The notes: generated by a model not told the origin, from the letters alone. A DNA stretch of 64,000 nt from Skermanella aerolata KACC 11604 (GCF_000936425.1 NZ_AVFK01000028.1:47952-111951); one strand, 5' to 3'. Numbered from the stretch's first letter, positions 19,484-28,131 are shown. Program-made: numbers and translations.

Positions 19484-19939
19484 ATGCCCAGCACCCAGCA
19501 CGACGCGGTCGTCCGCCATGTGGCGCGGACCCGCTTTCCCTTCCACGACCAGACCGACTGGCCCACCGACTACGTCACGCTGACCAATGTCGACCGTCCG
19601 ACCCGCTCGATCCCGTTCGAGGGCGCCGAGCACTTCCCGGACATCGTCATCGTCAACACCAAGGGCGAGGTTCGCGAGATCGGCGAGGTCGTGGAGACGC
19701 TGGAAGACGCCCCGGTGGCGGCATGGCGGACCTGTTCGCTGACGGCGGACAACCTGACGGAGACGGGCGAGCGCCACTTCTTCCTCTATGTCCCCGCCGG
19801 TCAGGAGGACGCCGCCGTCGCCCTGCTCGACCGTCACAAGATCTCCTTCGCGGGCGTGCGCGGCTACGCGGTCGACGCCGCAGGTGCTGTCGCCATCGTC
19901 CCGCACGTCACCCGCGGCGATTCCAAGGACCATCGCTGA
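19484..19939 (+). CDS. Uncharacterised protein, second of a tandem paralogous pair
   Basis: This 151-residue protein is a paralogue of the preceding gene. The start at 19484 gives MPSTQHDAVVRHVARTRFPF, which aligns with the neighbour's N terminus, and GGAGAG lies just upstream. Conserved elements are FHDQTDWPTDYVTLTN, PDIVIVNTKGEVREIGEVVE and IPHVTRGDSKDHR-like C-terminal sequence (IVPHVTRGDSKDHR). It probably arose by tandem duplication; the two copies have diverged substantially, so the duplication is not recent. The function is unknown. The pair may form a heterodimer. Confidence 0.8.
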   Translation: MPSTQHDAVVRHVARTRFPFHDQTDWPTDYVTLTNVDRPTRSIPFEGAEHFPDIVIVNTKGEVREIGEVVETLEDAPVAAWRTCSLTADNLTETGERHFFLYVPAGQEDAAVALLDRHKISFAGVRGYAVDAAGAVAIVPHVTRGDSKDHR

Positions 19940-19979
19940 GTTCCCGACGCCCACCGCTCACCACAAGGAGACCGGCCCC

Positions 19980-21101
19980 ATGTCACTCAAGGCCTTCAAG
20001 CTGGACAGGCTCCAGATCGGATTGGACGACCTCAAGGCGGGGCGCATCGAGCGCCGCGATTTTCTCAAGCTCGCCGGCGCCCTGGGCTTGTCCGTGCCGC
20101 TGGCAGGGGCCGGCCTTGGCGCCGGCGACGCGCTGGCCCAAGCCAACGAGATCGTCGTCTCCAACTTCGGCGGCGACGCCGCCACCTTCATGGCGGATGC
20201 CTGGGGCGCCCCCTTTACCCGGGACAGCGGCACGCCGGTCAGCATCGTCGGCGGCGCTCCGCTGCCGGGCAAGATCCGGGCTCAGGTCGATGAGCGCAAC
20301 GTCATCTGGGACGTCTGCGATGCCGACGGCTTCATCGCCATCGATCTCGGACGCAAGGGCTACCTGGAGCCGATCGACTATTCCGTCGTCGACAAGTCGA
20401 TGATCCGCGAGGGCTGGGCCTGGGAGCACGGCATCGCCAATTACGGCTTCAGCTTCGTGATCGCCTACGACGCCGGCAAGATGGGCGGCAGAACTCCCAC
20501 CGGCTGGGCCGACTTCTATGACGTCGAGAAGTATCCCGGCAAGCGCACCCTGTGGAAATACATGATGGGAGCCGCCGAGGGCGCCCTCCTGGCCGACGGC
20601 GTGGCGCCGGAGAACCTCTATCCGCTCGACATGGACCGGGCCATCGCCAAGATGCGGACCATCAAGGACCACCTGATTTTCTGGGACAGCGGGTCGGAGA
20701 CCCAGCAGATGTTCCTGGACGGGGAGATCGTGATGGGTTGCATCTACAGCACGCGCTCCAGCGTGCTGGAACGCGACACCGGCGGCAGGGTCAAGTGGAT
20801 CTGGGAAGGGGCCAACTACTGTCCGGGCGCCTGGGTCGTTCCCAAGGGCAACCCGGCCGGCGCCAAGGTCCAGAAGTTCATCGCCTCGACCCTGATCCCG
20901 GAACGCCAGATCGTGCTGCTGGACAAGCTGGGCAATTCGCCGTCCAATCCGGCGGCGTCGGCGCTCCTGACCGCAGAGCAGCGCCGGATCGACCCCGGCT
21001 ATCCGGAAAACCTCGCCAAGCAGGTGATCCGCGACGAGCTGTGGTACGCCGACCACTACGACGACGCGCTCAACAAGTGGATCGACGCCATCGCGGGCTG
21101 A
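19980..21101 (+). CDS. Tat-exported extracellular solute-binding protein, PotD-like paralogue
   Basis: This is a periplasmic binding protein of 373 residues. Its twin-arginine signal is ERRDFLKLAGALGLSVPLAGAGLG, and the start has AAGGAG upstream. It closely parallels the protein at 15068-16201: VVSNFGGDAATFMADAWGAPF, FLDGEIVMGCIYSTRSSVLERD and SNPAASALLTAEQRRIDPGY all have counterparts there. No permease or ATPase accompanies it on this strand. It therefore likely works with the divergent transporter and broadens its substrate range. Confidence 0.92.
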   Translation: MSLKAFKLDRLQIGLDDLKAGRIERRDFLKLAGALGLSVPLAGAGLGAGDALAQANEIVVSNFGGDAATFMADAWGAPFTRDSGTPVSIVGGAPLPGKIRAQVDERNVIWDVCDADGFIAIDLGRKGYLEPIDYSVVDKSMIREGWAWEHGIANYGFSFVIAYDAGKMGGRTPTGWADFYDVEKYPGKRTLWKYMMGAAEGALLADGVAPENLYPLDMDRAIAKMRTIKDHLIFWDSGSETQQMFLDGEIVMGCIYSTRSSVLERDTGGRVKWIWEGANYCPGAWVVPKGNPAGAKVQKFIASTLIPERQIVLLDKLGNSPSNPAASALLTAEQRRIDPGYPENLAKQVIRDELWYADHYDDALNKWIDAIAG

Positions 21102-21138
21102 CGCCCGTTCGACATCATTCCCAATGAAGGAAACCGCG

Positions 21139-21960
21139 ATGACCGGAACGCCGCCGGTGGCCGATCCCTGGTTCACGATCGAGGAGGTCGAACCCGGCGT
21201 CCACCGGATCACCGAGCCCCATTGCCACCGGCTGGTCCGGGCCAACTGCCATCTGGTCAAGGGCTCCGCGCGCGATCTCCTGATCGACAGCGGCATGGGC
21301 GTCGGCCGGCTGCGCGACGCCATCGCTCCCCTGATCGACAAGCCGCTCGTCCTGTTCACCACCCACGCCCATGTCGATCACCGGGGTGGCCATCCGGAAT
21401 TCCGCGACGCCGAGATCCTGGTCCACCCGGCGGAAGCCGAAACGCTTCGGACCACCGCCGCGGTGGGCAGCCTGACCTTCGACCAGTTCGACCCCGATAC
21501 CCTGCGCGGCTTGGCCGAGGCCGGGTTCGACACCGGCGGCCTGCTGGTGGACGCGGTCCCATGGCCCGGCTTCGATATCGCCGCCTGCCGCTCCGAAGGG
21601 GTCGAACCGACGCGGCTGGTGGGGGAGGGTGACGAGGTGGACATCGGCGACCGCCGGTTCCAGGTGCTCCACTTGCCCGGACACTCGCCCGGCGGCATCG
21701 CTTTATGGGAACAGGGCACGGGAACGCTGTTCGCCGGTGACGTCATCTACGACGGCATCCTGATCGATGACTTGCCAGGTTCTGACATACGGGATTATGT
21801 GGAGACCATGCGCCGCCTGATCGACCTGCCGGTCCGCGTCGTCCACGGCGGCCACCGCGGCGAGTTCGGCGGCGACCGGATGCGGGAGATCGCGTCCCTC
21901 TACATCGCCGGGCGGCAACGGACCAATCAGTCCCCAACATCGGAAATGGCACCGACATGA
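21139..21960 (+). CDS. Metallo-beta-lactamase fold hydrolase
   Basis: This is a predicted cytoplasmic hydrolase of 273 residues. The zinc site is visible as TTHAHVDHRGG, with further ligands in HLPGHSPGG and FAGDVIYDG and a late VHGGH. A start at 21124 is possible, but the ATG at 21139 has AAGGA at the right distance. It overlaps the class II aldolase gene by 4 nt. Members hydrolyse thioesters, lactones or other esters; this one is presumably a late step of the pathway in this operon. Confidence 0.9.
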   Translation: MTGTPPVADPWFTIEEVEPGVHRITEPHCHRLVRANCHLVKGSARDLLIDSGMGVGRLRDAIAPLIDKPLVLFTTHAHVDHRGGHPEFRDAEILVHPAEAETLRTTAAVGSLTFDQFDPDTLRGLAEAGFDTGGLLVDAVPWPGFDIAACRSEGVEPTRLVGEGDEVDIGDRRFQVLHLPGHSPGGIALWEQGTGTLFAGDVIYDGILIDDLPGSDIRDYVETMRRLIDLPVRVVHGGHRGEFGGDRMREIASLYIAGRQRTNQSPTSEMAPT

Positions 21961-22718
21961 TGCACGAAGCGGACGAACGGCAACTGCGGATCGACTTGGC
22001 GGCCGCCTACCGGCTGCTGGCCCACTACGGCATGGACGACCTGATCTACACCCACACGTCAGTTCGGCTGCCGGGGGAGGGGCATCGTTTCCTGATCAAC
22101 CCCTACGGCATGACCTTTGACGAGATCCGGGCAAGCGACCTCGTCACGGTCGATCTGGACGGCCACCTCGCCAAGCCCGGGGCCGAGCCCGGTCTGGCGG
22201 AAGACCGCAGCCAGCGGGTCAACCCGGCGGGCTTCACCATCCACTCCGCGATCCACATGTCCAGGTCCGACGCGCTCTGCGTCATGCACACCCACACCCT
22301 GGCCGGGATGACGGTCGCCGCCCTCAAGAGCCCGCTCCTGATGCTCAACCAGATGAGCATGGAGTTTTACGACGACGTCGCCTACCACGCCTACGAGGGC
22401 ATCGCGCTCGACTTGTCGGAGCGCGACCGCCTCGCCCGCGATCTTGGCGGCAAGCCCGCGATGATCCTGGCGAACCATGGCTTGCTGACGGTCGGCCGCT
22501 CGGTGGCCGAGGCCTTCTACCACATGTATTACCTGGAGATGAGCTGCCGCATCCAGGTCGCGGCGATGCAGACCGGCGCCGAACTGGCGATTCCGCCCGA
22601 ACCGCTGGTGGCCCACGCCGCCACCCAGTTCGAGGCCGGCGCCACGCCCAAGGGAACGCGTATGTGGCCGGCGCTGCTGCGGAAACTCGATCGCCTTGAT
22701 CCCGGCTATCGGGACTGA
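21957..22718 (+). CDS. Class II aldolase/adducin family protein
   Basis: This is a cytoplasmic protein of 253 residues with the class II aldolase fold. The zinc-binding histidines are in VMHTHTLAGM, and ANHGLLTVGR carries the later conserved element. The N-terminal YTHTSVRLPGEGHRFLINPYG is typical of the group close to decarboxylases and aldolases without a phosphate pocket. It begins within the metallo-hydrolase stop (ATGA) and is the last gene of the plus-strand operon. The reaction could be retro-aldol cleavage or decarboxylation. Confidence 0.9.
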   Translation: MMHEADERQLRIDLAAAYRLLAHYGMDDLIYTHTSVRLPGEGHRFLINPYGMTFDEIRASDLVTVDLDGHLAKPGAEPGLAEDRSQRVNPAGFTIHSAIHMSRSDALCVMHTHTLAGMTVAALKSPLLMLNQMSMEFYDDVAYHAYEGIALDLSERDRLARDLGGKPAMILANHGLLTVGRSVAEAFYHMYYLEMSCRIQVAAMQTGAELAIPPEPLVAHAATQFEAGATPKGTRMWPALLRKLDRLDPGYRD

Positions 22719-22736
22719 CCGTCTGTTTGCGGACGG
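22719..22736 (+). terminator. Stem-loop immediately after the class II aldolase gene
   Basis: Directly after the stop, CCGTCTG pairs with CGGACGG (7 bp including one G-U) around a TTTG loop. No T-tract follows, so it may be a Rho-dependent end or only an RNA-stabilising hairpin. Confidence 0.4.
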
Positions 22737-22941
22737 GGCGTGTCGCGCTGGCCCTGAAGAACATACTTGTCGAGCAGCTGCGGATGGCGGAAAAGCCGGC
22801 CCGGCGACGGCGCAGAATGCCGGAATAGCGCTCGGTGCGCCGGATTCCCTGAGTTCCGGACCGGAACGACGTACGGATGCGTTCGGGAACTTCCCGGCCG
22901 TGACCGAGGTTGGAAAGCCGACACAGGGCAGGGCCGAAACG

Positions 22942-23511
22942 ATGGAACTCACCGATTATCCGCTGCTTCATAAAGCCGACTTGATGCTGACCTTGCTGAA
23001 GGTGGCAGCCCAGGGACCGGCTTCGCTTGAAGACGCGATCAAGAGGCTGAAGCAGAACCTGAAATCCGTGGGTGAGTCGCCTCCGGTCTCCGACGAGGAG
23101 TTCCGGACCCACTTGTCGGACGTGCAAGAACATCTCGTCCAGGCGGTTCTGCTGGCGCCTCTCGATGATGGCCGGCTGGCCATCACACCGCGCGGCATGC
23201 AAGCCCTGAGCGATCATCCCGGAGGGATCGACGACAGCGTTCTAATGGAATACCCGGAGTTCCGCGCCTTCGTCGAGGCGAGAGCCGGCCACCCGATGAA
23301 GACGGTCGGCGACGAGAGCCCTCCTGGCGACGACCCCCGGATAGCGGAGTTCGACCGGGGCATCGCCGCCTTCAACGACGGGCTGGACATCAATGACAAT
23401 CCGTATTCCCGCGACACGCCGATGCACATCGCTTGGGAAAGCGGATGGTCGGAGGCGAAGGACGACGCGGTGCGCACGGGCGCATGGGCCGACAGATCCA
23501 CGAACATCTGA
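22942..23511 (+). CDS. Winged-helix-like protein with ribosome modulation factor-like C terminus
   Basis: This is a 189-residue protein of unknown role. The first 100 residues (MELTDYPLLHKADLMLTLLK, later VLLAPLDDGRLAITPRG) look like a helical, winged-helix type domain. The C terminus contains FDRGIAAFNDG, then NPYSRDTPMHIAWESGWSEA. The spacing of G..A...G, NPY and W..GW.EA matches the ribosome modulation factor motif. The frame is open upstream, but the sequence there is not protein-like. Its neighbours are unrelated, so context gives no hint. Confidence 0.7.
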   Translation: MELTDYPLLHKADLMLTLLKVAAQGPASLEDAIKRLKQNLKSVGESPPVSDEEFRTHLSDVQEHLVQAVLLAPLDDGRLAITPRGMQALSDHPGGIDDSVLMEYPEFRAFVEARAGHPMKTVGDESPPGDDPRIAEFDRGIAAFNDGLDINDNPYSRDTPMHIAWESGWSEAKDDAVRTGAWADRSTNI

Positions 23512-23590
23512 CCCTTGGGCGGTCCTTGAAGCAAGGTTAGGTTTTCAAACCGGCCGCAATAACAGAAGAAATATACGGGAGGATAACACC

Positions 23591-24613
23591 ATGAATATGT
23601 CCATCAAAGGCCTGCTGCTAGGCTTGAGCATTCCGGCAATGCTCCTGACGTCGAATGCCGGAAACGCAGCCGACATCAAGGAACGCTCGATCAAGCTCGG
23701 CTACGGTATTCCCGAAGAGCATCCCTTGGGGCAGGGCGTGAACCGGTTCGCGCAGCTCGTCAGCGACAAGAGCGGTGGCAAGATCAAGGTGAAGGGCTAC
23801 CCGGCAACCATGCTCGGCTCCGAAACGCAGATGATCTCGGCGACCATCGGTGGCGTCCAGCAGATGGTCATCCCGTCGTCGGCGGCGGTCGTCTCGAACG
23901 TCAAGGAATTCGCCCTGTTCGACCTGCCGTTTCTGTTCGCGAATGAAAAAGAGGCCGATACGGTCCTGGACGGCCCCGTCGGGCGGGAACTGCTCGACAA
24001 GCTGAAGGGCAGCAATCTCGTCGGTCTGTGCTTCTGGGAAAACGGTTTCCGGCATGTGACCAACAGCAAGCACCCGATCACCAAGGCCGAGGACCTCCAA
24101 GGACTGAAGATCCGGACGATGACGAGCCCCGTGTACATAGACTCTTTCAATACCCTGGGCGCCAATGCCGTTCCGATGTCCTTCACCGAACTCTTCACGG
24201 CTCTGGAAATGAAGGCCGTGGACGCGCAGGAAAATCCCTTTGGTATCATCCATGCCAGCAAGTTCGACGAAGTTCAAAAGTACCTGAGCGTTACCAGGCA
24301 CTCCTACGCCCCCTACGTCGTGATGATCGGCAAGAAGTTCTGGGATGGGCTGTCACCGGATGAACAGGGCATTCTCACGGAATCCTGCGTCGAGGCGCGT
24401 GCCTACCAGCGCGGCCTGACGCGGGAGACCAACGCGAAGATCGTCGATGAACTCAGGGCCAAGGGAATGCAGATCAACGAGATCGATGCACAGGAAACGG
24501 CTCGAATGAAGGAGCAGCTCCAGCCTGTAATCGACAAGCATACGAAGACCATCGGCGAGGATCTGGTGGCCCGGACCTATGAGGAAATCGAGAAGGTCGG
24601 TACCCGGAACTGA
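23591..24613 (+). CDS. TRAP transporter solute-binding protein, DctP-like (orphan)
   Basis: This is a periplasmic binding protein of 340 residues with a Sec signal (MSIKGLLLGLSIPAMLLTSN, cleavage around NAGNA-ADI). The DctP signature is clear: HPLGQGVNRFAQLVSDKSGG in the first lobe and LQGLKIRTMTSPVYIDSFNTLGA with the conserved substrate-carboxylate-binding arginine. Such proteins capture C4-dicarboxylates, sugar acids or related acids. No DctQ or DctM membrane gene follows; the next gene is on the other strand. It must borrow a membrane unit encoded elsewhere or serve another purpose. Confidence 0.9.
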   Translation: MNMSIKGLLLGLSIPAMLLTSNAGNAADIKERSIKLGYGIPEEHPLGQGVNRFAQLVSDKSGGKIKVKGYPATMLGSETQMISATIGGVQQMVIPSSAAVVSNVKEFALFDLPFLFANEKEADTVLDGPVGRELLDKLKGSNLVGLCFWENGFRHVTNSKHPITKAEDLQGLKIRTMTSPVYIDSFNTLGANAVPMSFTELFTALEMKAVDAQENPFGIIHASKFDEVQKYLSVTRHSYAPYVVMIGKKFWDGLSPDEQGILTESCVEARAYQRGLTRETNAKIVDELRAKGMQINEIDAQETARMKEQLQPVIDKHTKTIGEDLVARTYEEIEKVGTRN

Positions 24614-24626
24614 TCCGCACAGCCGG

Positions 24627-25169
24627 TCACCGCGGACGGAACGACCAGGACATGCGCGCGATGATGTCCTGGTAGAAGGGCTTCTGCTCGGTCGGAATAT
24701 CGATGAACAGGGTGCTGGCCTCGGACGAGGCGCTGCTGATCGCCGTGCGCTGGTAGTAGATGCGGTCGCCGTCATGGCCGCTCAGCACGAACCAGTTTTC
24801 CTTCGAGCGCTCGTACGTGATCGACGCCGCCTTGGCCAGCAGGTTTCGCTTGGCGCGATCCATCACGTCGCGGATCGAGGTTTCCTGGCTCAGCGCAGCG
24901 CTCGATACCGAAAACCACGACAGGCCGTCGTCGGAGGTGAAACGGAAGCCGCCCGCCGTCGGGTTCATGACGGGAAACACCCGGATCGGATAACAGACGT
25001 TGGCTCCAAGGCTCTGGTGGCTAAAGCGCTCGAATGCGAGATCTCCTTGGTAGGTCTTGTAGTCGTTGCTGCCGGCTGGACAGTCCGCCGCGCGCGGGCT
25101 GGGCGCTCCAGCGGTAAGGATCGCAAGGAAAGTCAGAACCAGCAGCGCATTCGGCCGCTGGCGCCCCAT
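24627..25169 (-). CDS. Secreted protein of unknown function
   Basis: This is a 180-residue protein with a Sec signal peptide (PNALLVLTFLAILTAGAPSPRAA). The mature part, beginning DCPAGSNDYKTYQG, has two cysteines (CPAG and VCYPI) that could form a disulfide. It continues as a strand-rich domain with WFVLSGHDGDRIYYQRT, and the C terminus TLFIDIPTEQKPFYQDIIAR resembles lipoprotein-like periplasmic proteins of the PsbP/DUF1795 kind. I do not recognise the family firmly. The 25169 start is chosen because it directly precedes the signal peptide. The gene is divergent from the next secreted protein. Confidence 0.65.
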   Translation of the reverse strand: MGRQRPNALLVLTFLAILTAGAPSPRAADCPAGSNDYKTYQGDLAFERFSHQSLGANVCYPIRVFPVMNPTAGGFRFTSDDGLSWFSVSSAALSQETSIRDVMDRAKRNLLAKAASITYERSKENWFVLSGHDGDRIYYQRTAISSASSEASTLFIDIPTEQKPFYQDIIARMSWSFRPR

Positions 25170-25256
25170 CGGGGAACTGACACACTGCACCTCCTGTTGG
25201 GTTCGTGATCGCCGAAGAAACCGCATTCTTGTCTTCGCTCCGCTGAAGGAAATCAC

Positions 25257-26012
25257 ATGGCATACTCACCAAACAAGGCTACTTGCGCGGCGGTGATGGC
25301 CCTGACGCTTTTTTCTGCCAGCGCTGCCCTGGCCCAGCAGGACGCTGCAATGCCGGGAGCGCAGCAACGATCCGCCGATGAACGAACCGCTGAAGAACAA
25401 ACCGCCAGGGGCTTGCTTGCCCGGCAGGGCGGGAATGCATTCGGACCCGTGACATACGAGCCGGACAATGCTCCCTTCGCCCTCCGCAACAACAACTGGG
25501 TCGCCATCAAGGGTCCAAACATCACCGGTGAATGGCCTGGGCAGACCGGCGCCAATCGGCACGGCTTCGCCCGGTTCGACGATCCGGCCTACTCGATCAG
25601 CAGCTTCATCGAACTGATGCGGGTCTATCACGATCGCCACAACGCGAAATCGGCGGCGGAGATCCTTCGGCGCTACTCGCCATCCGGTGACTGTTCGGGC
25701 GCTCCCTCCCTGCCGCCCGCCGAGCGGCGGGATGGTGGCGGCTGCGTCGAGAACCAGACGAATGCCCCGGTCACCGCGACGCGTGCGGCGCGCGCCGTCG
25801 GTCTCGCTCCGAGCGACGACCTCGACCTGTTCGGTCCCAATGGAGAGATCAAACACCCGGATCGCGTGAGGGCGCTTATCGACGCCGTCGTGACCCAGGA
25901 AGTGGGCGCCAGTCATTGCCCCCAGCCGCCGCGCGGCGAGAGCTGGATCGGCTGCAAGGTCGATGACGACGTTTATGCCCGCGCGGTCGATCTGCTGGAC
26001 GGCAATGGCTGA
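25257..26012 (+). CDS. Secreted protein resembling phage P5-type structural proteins
   Basis: This is a 251-residue protein with a signal peptide (ATCAAVMALTLFSASAALA, cleaved before QQD). The mature region reads NNNWVAIKGPNITGEWPGQT, then GFARFDDPAYSISSFIELM and AAEILRRYSPSGD. That pattern (N..W.G, GF..F..P..G, lines of periodic helices, then a W/YAP-like end) recalls PRD1 P5-like proteins often found outside phages. Two cysteine-containing loops follow. The similarity is weak and the function unknown. No other phage gene is nearby. Confidence 0.6.
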   Translation: MAYSPNKATCAAVMALTLFSASAALAQQDAAMPGAQQRSADERTAEEQTARGLLARQGGNAFGPVTYEPDNAPFALRNNNWVAIKGPNITGEWPGQTGANRHGFARFDDPAYSISSFIELMRVYHDRHNAKSAAEILRRYSPSGDCSGAPSLPPAERRDGGGCVENQTNAPVTATRAARAVGLAPSDDLDLFGPNGEIKHPDRVRALIDAVVTQEVGASHCPQPPRGESWIGCKVDDDVYARAVDLLDGNG

Positions 26013-26064
26013 GTCGATGACAAGGTGCGCAAGCGTCGGGGCCGAGAGGCCAGATTGATCCATC

Positions 26065-26111
26065 GTGATGAGCACGTACACGTGGCCCGCCGACGGGCAC
26101 GTGCTCATCAC
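26065..26111. repeat. Perfect 13-bp inverted repeat
   Basis: GTGATGAGCACGT at 26065-26077 is exactly complementary to 26099-26111, with a 21-nt spacer. It lies 53 bp after the P5-like gene. It could end transcription, but no T-tract follows; a protein-binding site or small mobile relic is equally possible. The rest of 26013-26347 shows only the small reading frame described next. Confidence 0.6.
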
Positions 26112-26202
26112 AATGGGTAGCTGGTGGGAGGAAGCCGCGCACTTCATCAAGGACGCAGCGGAAGAGTCCGCCCGCAGACCCGGCACTGGTGATTTCCCCT
26201 GA
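26068..26202 (+). CDS. Possible small protein (44 residues)
   Basis: An ATG at 26068 opens a 44-codon frame reading MSTYTWPADGHVLITMGSWW and ending in SARRPGTGDFP. The middle (EEAAHFIKDAAEESA) could form an amphipathic helix. No good Shine-Dalgarno is seen and its start lies inside the inverted repeat at 26065-26111, so expression would be affected by the hairpin. It may be chance. Confidence 0.25.
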   Translation: MSTYTWPADGHVLITMGSWWEEAAHFIKDAAEESARRPGTGDFP

Positions 26203-26347
26203 TCGGAGGCGCACCTCTACCCCCAATCACCCGCCCGACGGCAAGCTGGCGCGAAACCTGACATAGCTATAGTGGTGGAACCTGTTCGGCCACATCCTCG
26301 AACCTTGATGGGGTCGAGCCATGCGGCGTTCACCTGAAACGGGCCCG

Positions 26348-26617
26348 TTAACGCGTCGAGCCCGTAGCCGCCCACTCCTCGAACAATTCGCGGAACGGCC
26401 GGCCCCGTGTGCCAGGCTGCTCCGTCAGCACCAGGGCGAAATCGACGCCCTCCAAGCCGGGCGTGTGCATCACCTCGCCGACACGGAACGTAGAGAGCGC
26501 ACCGCCCTCCTCGAACTGGATCAATTCCCCGATGCTCGGATCGAGTCTCAGGTCTTTGTCGCTCCAGACAGGCTTGTTACCCTCTCGTACAAGCAGGCAA
26601 CGGCAGCGAATACTCAT
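26348..26617 (-). CDS. Small protein of unknown function
   Basis: This is an 89-residue protein (MSIRCRCLLVREGNKPVWSD...). It is acidic in the middle (DPSIGELIQFEEGG) and has a strand-turn-strand pattern, with an FRVGEVMHTPGLEGVDFALVL segment that looks like a folded beta domain rather than a chance frame. No signal peptide or membrane helix is present. Its start is 271 nt downstream of the HPP-CBS gene, and that gap (26618-26888) holds nothing I can identify. I cannot assign a function. Confidence 0.5.
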   Translation of the reverse strand: MSIRCRCLLVREGNKPVWSDKDLRLDPSIGELIQFEEGGALSTFRVGEVMHTPGLEGVDFALVLTEQPGTRGRPFRELFEEWAATGSTR

Positions 26618-26888
26618 GGCTTTACTCCTGGTTACAAGATTCTGAAACGGGCGAGATCAGCAGCCGACAGTTGGAAGGACGGTCGGACCAGCTCTGCTAC
26701 GTTCGACACGCGACATCCAACCGGTGGAGAAGGCAGCGGTTCCAGCGAGCGGTCCGGGATCGTCATCGTCCAAAACATCTGCGAACAGCGGCTCAGGCTT
26801 TTTAATGCCGTCGACTGCTATGCCGTTGCATGGATGACAGGATCCTGCTGCATTGAATAGCCCTGTTACGAAGGGTATAGTTCGATCC

Positions 26889-28061
26889 TCACGGGCCAAG
26901 CATGCCGGCAATCTCCGTTTTGACGTGCTCATTGTCCGAATCCGCCTCGAAAAGTGAATTCTCGGCCAGCGTCCGTGCCGTTGCCGCCAGCAGGTCCGCT
27001 TGTGTGATAAGGCCCAGGATGCAGTGCCGTTCGTCGACGATGATCACGGCGTGAGCATGGCCGCCGGTCAGGACGGGAATCAACTTCAGGGCGGGGTCGT
27101 CCGGCGATGCCGTCGCCGCACTTGAGAGAAGGCGGGCGATCCGATCCGCCGCGGTCGCCAGTTCGCGGAGGCCGACGGTCCCGACCAGGGTATTTTCTTC
27201 GTCCACGACCGGCAAAGTCCTGATGTTGTGGGCCAGCAACAGGGTGCGCGCCGCGATGGCGGATTCATCGAGGCTGATCCTGACGACATCCTGGGACATG
27301 ATGTCCCGGCACCTGAGAACGCCATGCGACCGGACCATGGCCTGCAACTCGACCTGCCGCAGCAGGCGATCGAGATCGTCACGATCAATGTCGAACGTCT
27401 CGTCCAGCGCTTCCAATGCCGCGTCGACATCCTCGCTGCGGAAGCCGACACGCCTTTGTGGCGGCTGATCGAGCGTATGATGCGTGTTTGCTGGCGCCGG
27501 TGCCGGAACATGCGGATAGCTGCGCCTGGAGAACTTGTGGAAGAGAATCCCGAGGGCCACCAGGATGAGTGAATTGAGCGCCACCGGTATGAAAGGAAAC
27601 AGGAAGCCCGACGTGGTAACGACCGGACCGCCCAGAATGGCGGTCAAAGCGGCGGCACCGCCCGGCGGGTGCAGGCAGCGGGTGGCCGACATCGCGGCGA
27701 TGGCCAGGGCGACGCCCGCTCCGAGCGCCAGGACCGGATCCTGAACCGCATGAGCCACGGCTACACCGACCAGCGCAGAAATCGTGTTGCCGCCGATGAT
27801 CGGCCAGGGTTGGGCAAGCGGACTGGCGGGGACAGCGAACAGGAGTACGGCCGAGGCTCCGATCGGCGCGACAATCAAGGGCCAATACGAACTGTTGCCT
27901 GGAAGACGGCTGCAAATCAGACCGGTGAGGGTGATGCCGATCAACGCTCCCAGGCAGCCGATGATCCGCTCCCGCAGCGTCGCACCGGCAAGGATGGGCA
28001 TGAACAGGCGGGAACGGCTAGGGGGCTTTGAGCCCGGATGCGGGTTCGTCGTTTTTTTCAT
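26889..28061 (-). CDS. HPP family membrane protein with C-terminal CBS domains
   Basis: This is an inner-membrane protein of 390 residues. About residues 20-175 form the HPP domain with several helices and the namesake ATRCLHPPGGAAALTAILGG. A linker leads to two CBS domains (CRDIMSQDVVRISLDESAIAA and the following IIVDERHCILGLITQADLLA). HPP proteins are linked to nitrite transport or other anion movement; CBS pairs usually sense adenine nucleotides. The ATG at 28061 is chosen because the protein-like sequence begins there. It lies 70 nt downstream of a LysR gene on the same strand. Confidence 0.85.
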   Translation of the reverse strand: MKKTTNPHPGSKPPSRSRLFMPILAGATLRERIIGCLGALIGITLTGLICSRLPGNSSYWPLIVAPIGASAVLLFAVPASPLAQPWPIIGGNTISALVGVAVAHAVQDPVLALGAGVALAIAAMSATRCLHPPGGAAALTAILGGPVVTTSGFLFPFIPVALNSLILVALGILFHKFSRRSYPHVPAPAPANTHHTLDQPPQRRVGFRSEDVDAALEALDETFDIDRDDLDRLLRQVELQAMVRSHGVLRCRDIMSQDVVRISLDESAIAARTLLLAHNIRTLPVVDEENTLVGTVGLRELATAADRIARLLSSAATASPDDPALKLIPVLTGGHAHAVIIVDERHCILGLITQADLLAATARTLAENSLFEADSDNEHVKTEIAGMLGP

Positions 28062-28131
28062 TGAGGCGGGCCGAAAGCTGGGCGAGGCGGCGCAAGGCGG
28101 CCCCGGTACTGCTGCAGGTGCTTGGCGAGGT

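Noticed and set aside
19003..19939. Restriction-type nuclease pair
   Set aside because: The PD...E pattern lacks the catalytic lysine and the genes sit in a catabolic operon; kept as unknown.
26065..26111. Possible CRISPR or IS end
   Set aside because: Only one inverted repeat, without repeated units or a transposase nearby.
26657..26932. Minus-strand frame between the HPP-CBS gene and the small protein
   Set aside because: No protein-like pattern and overlaps the end of the HPP-CBS gene in another frame.
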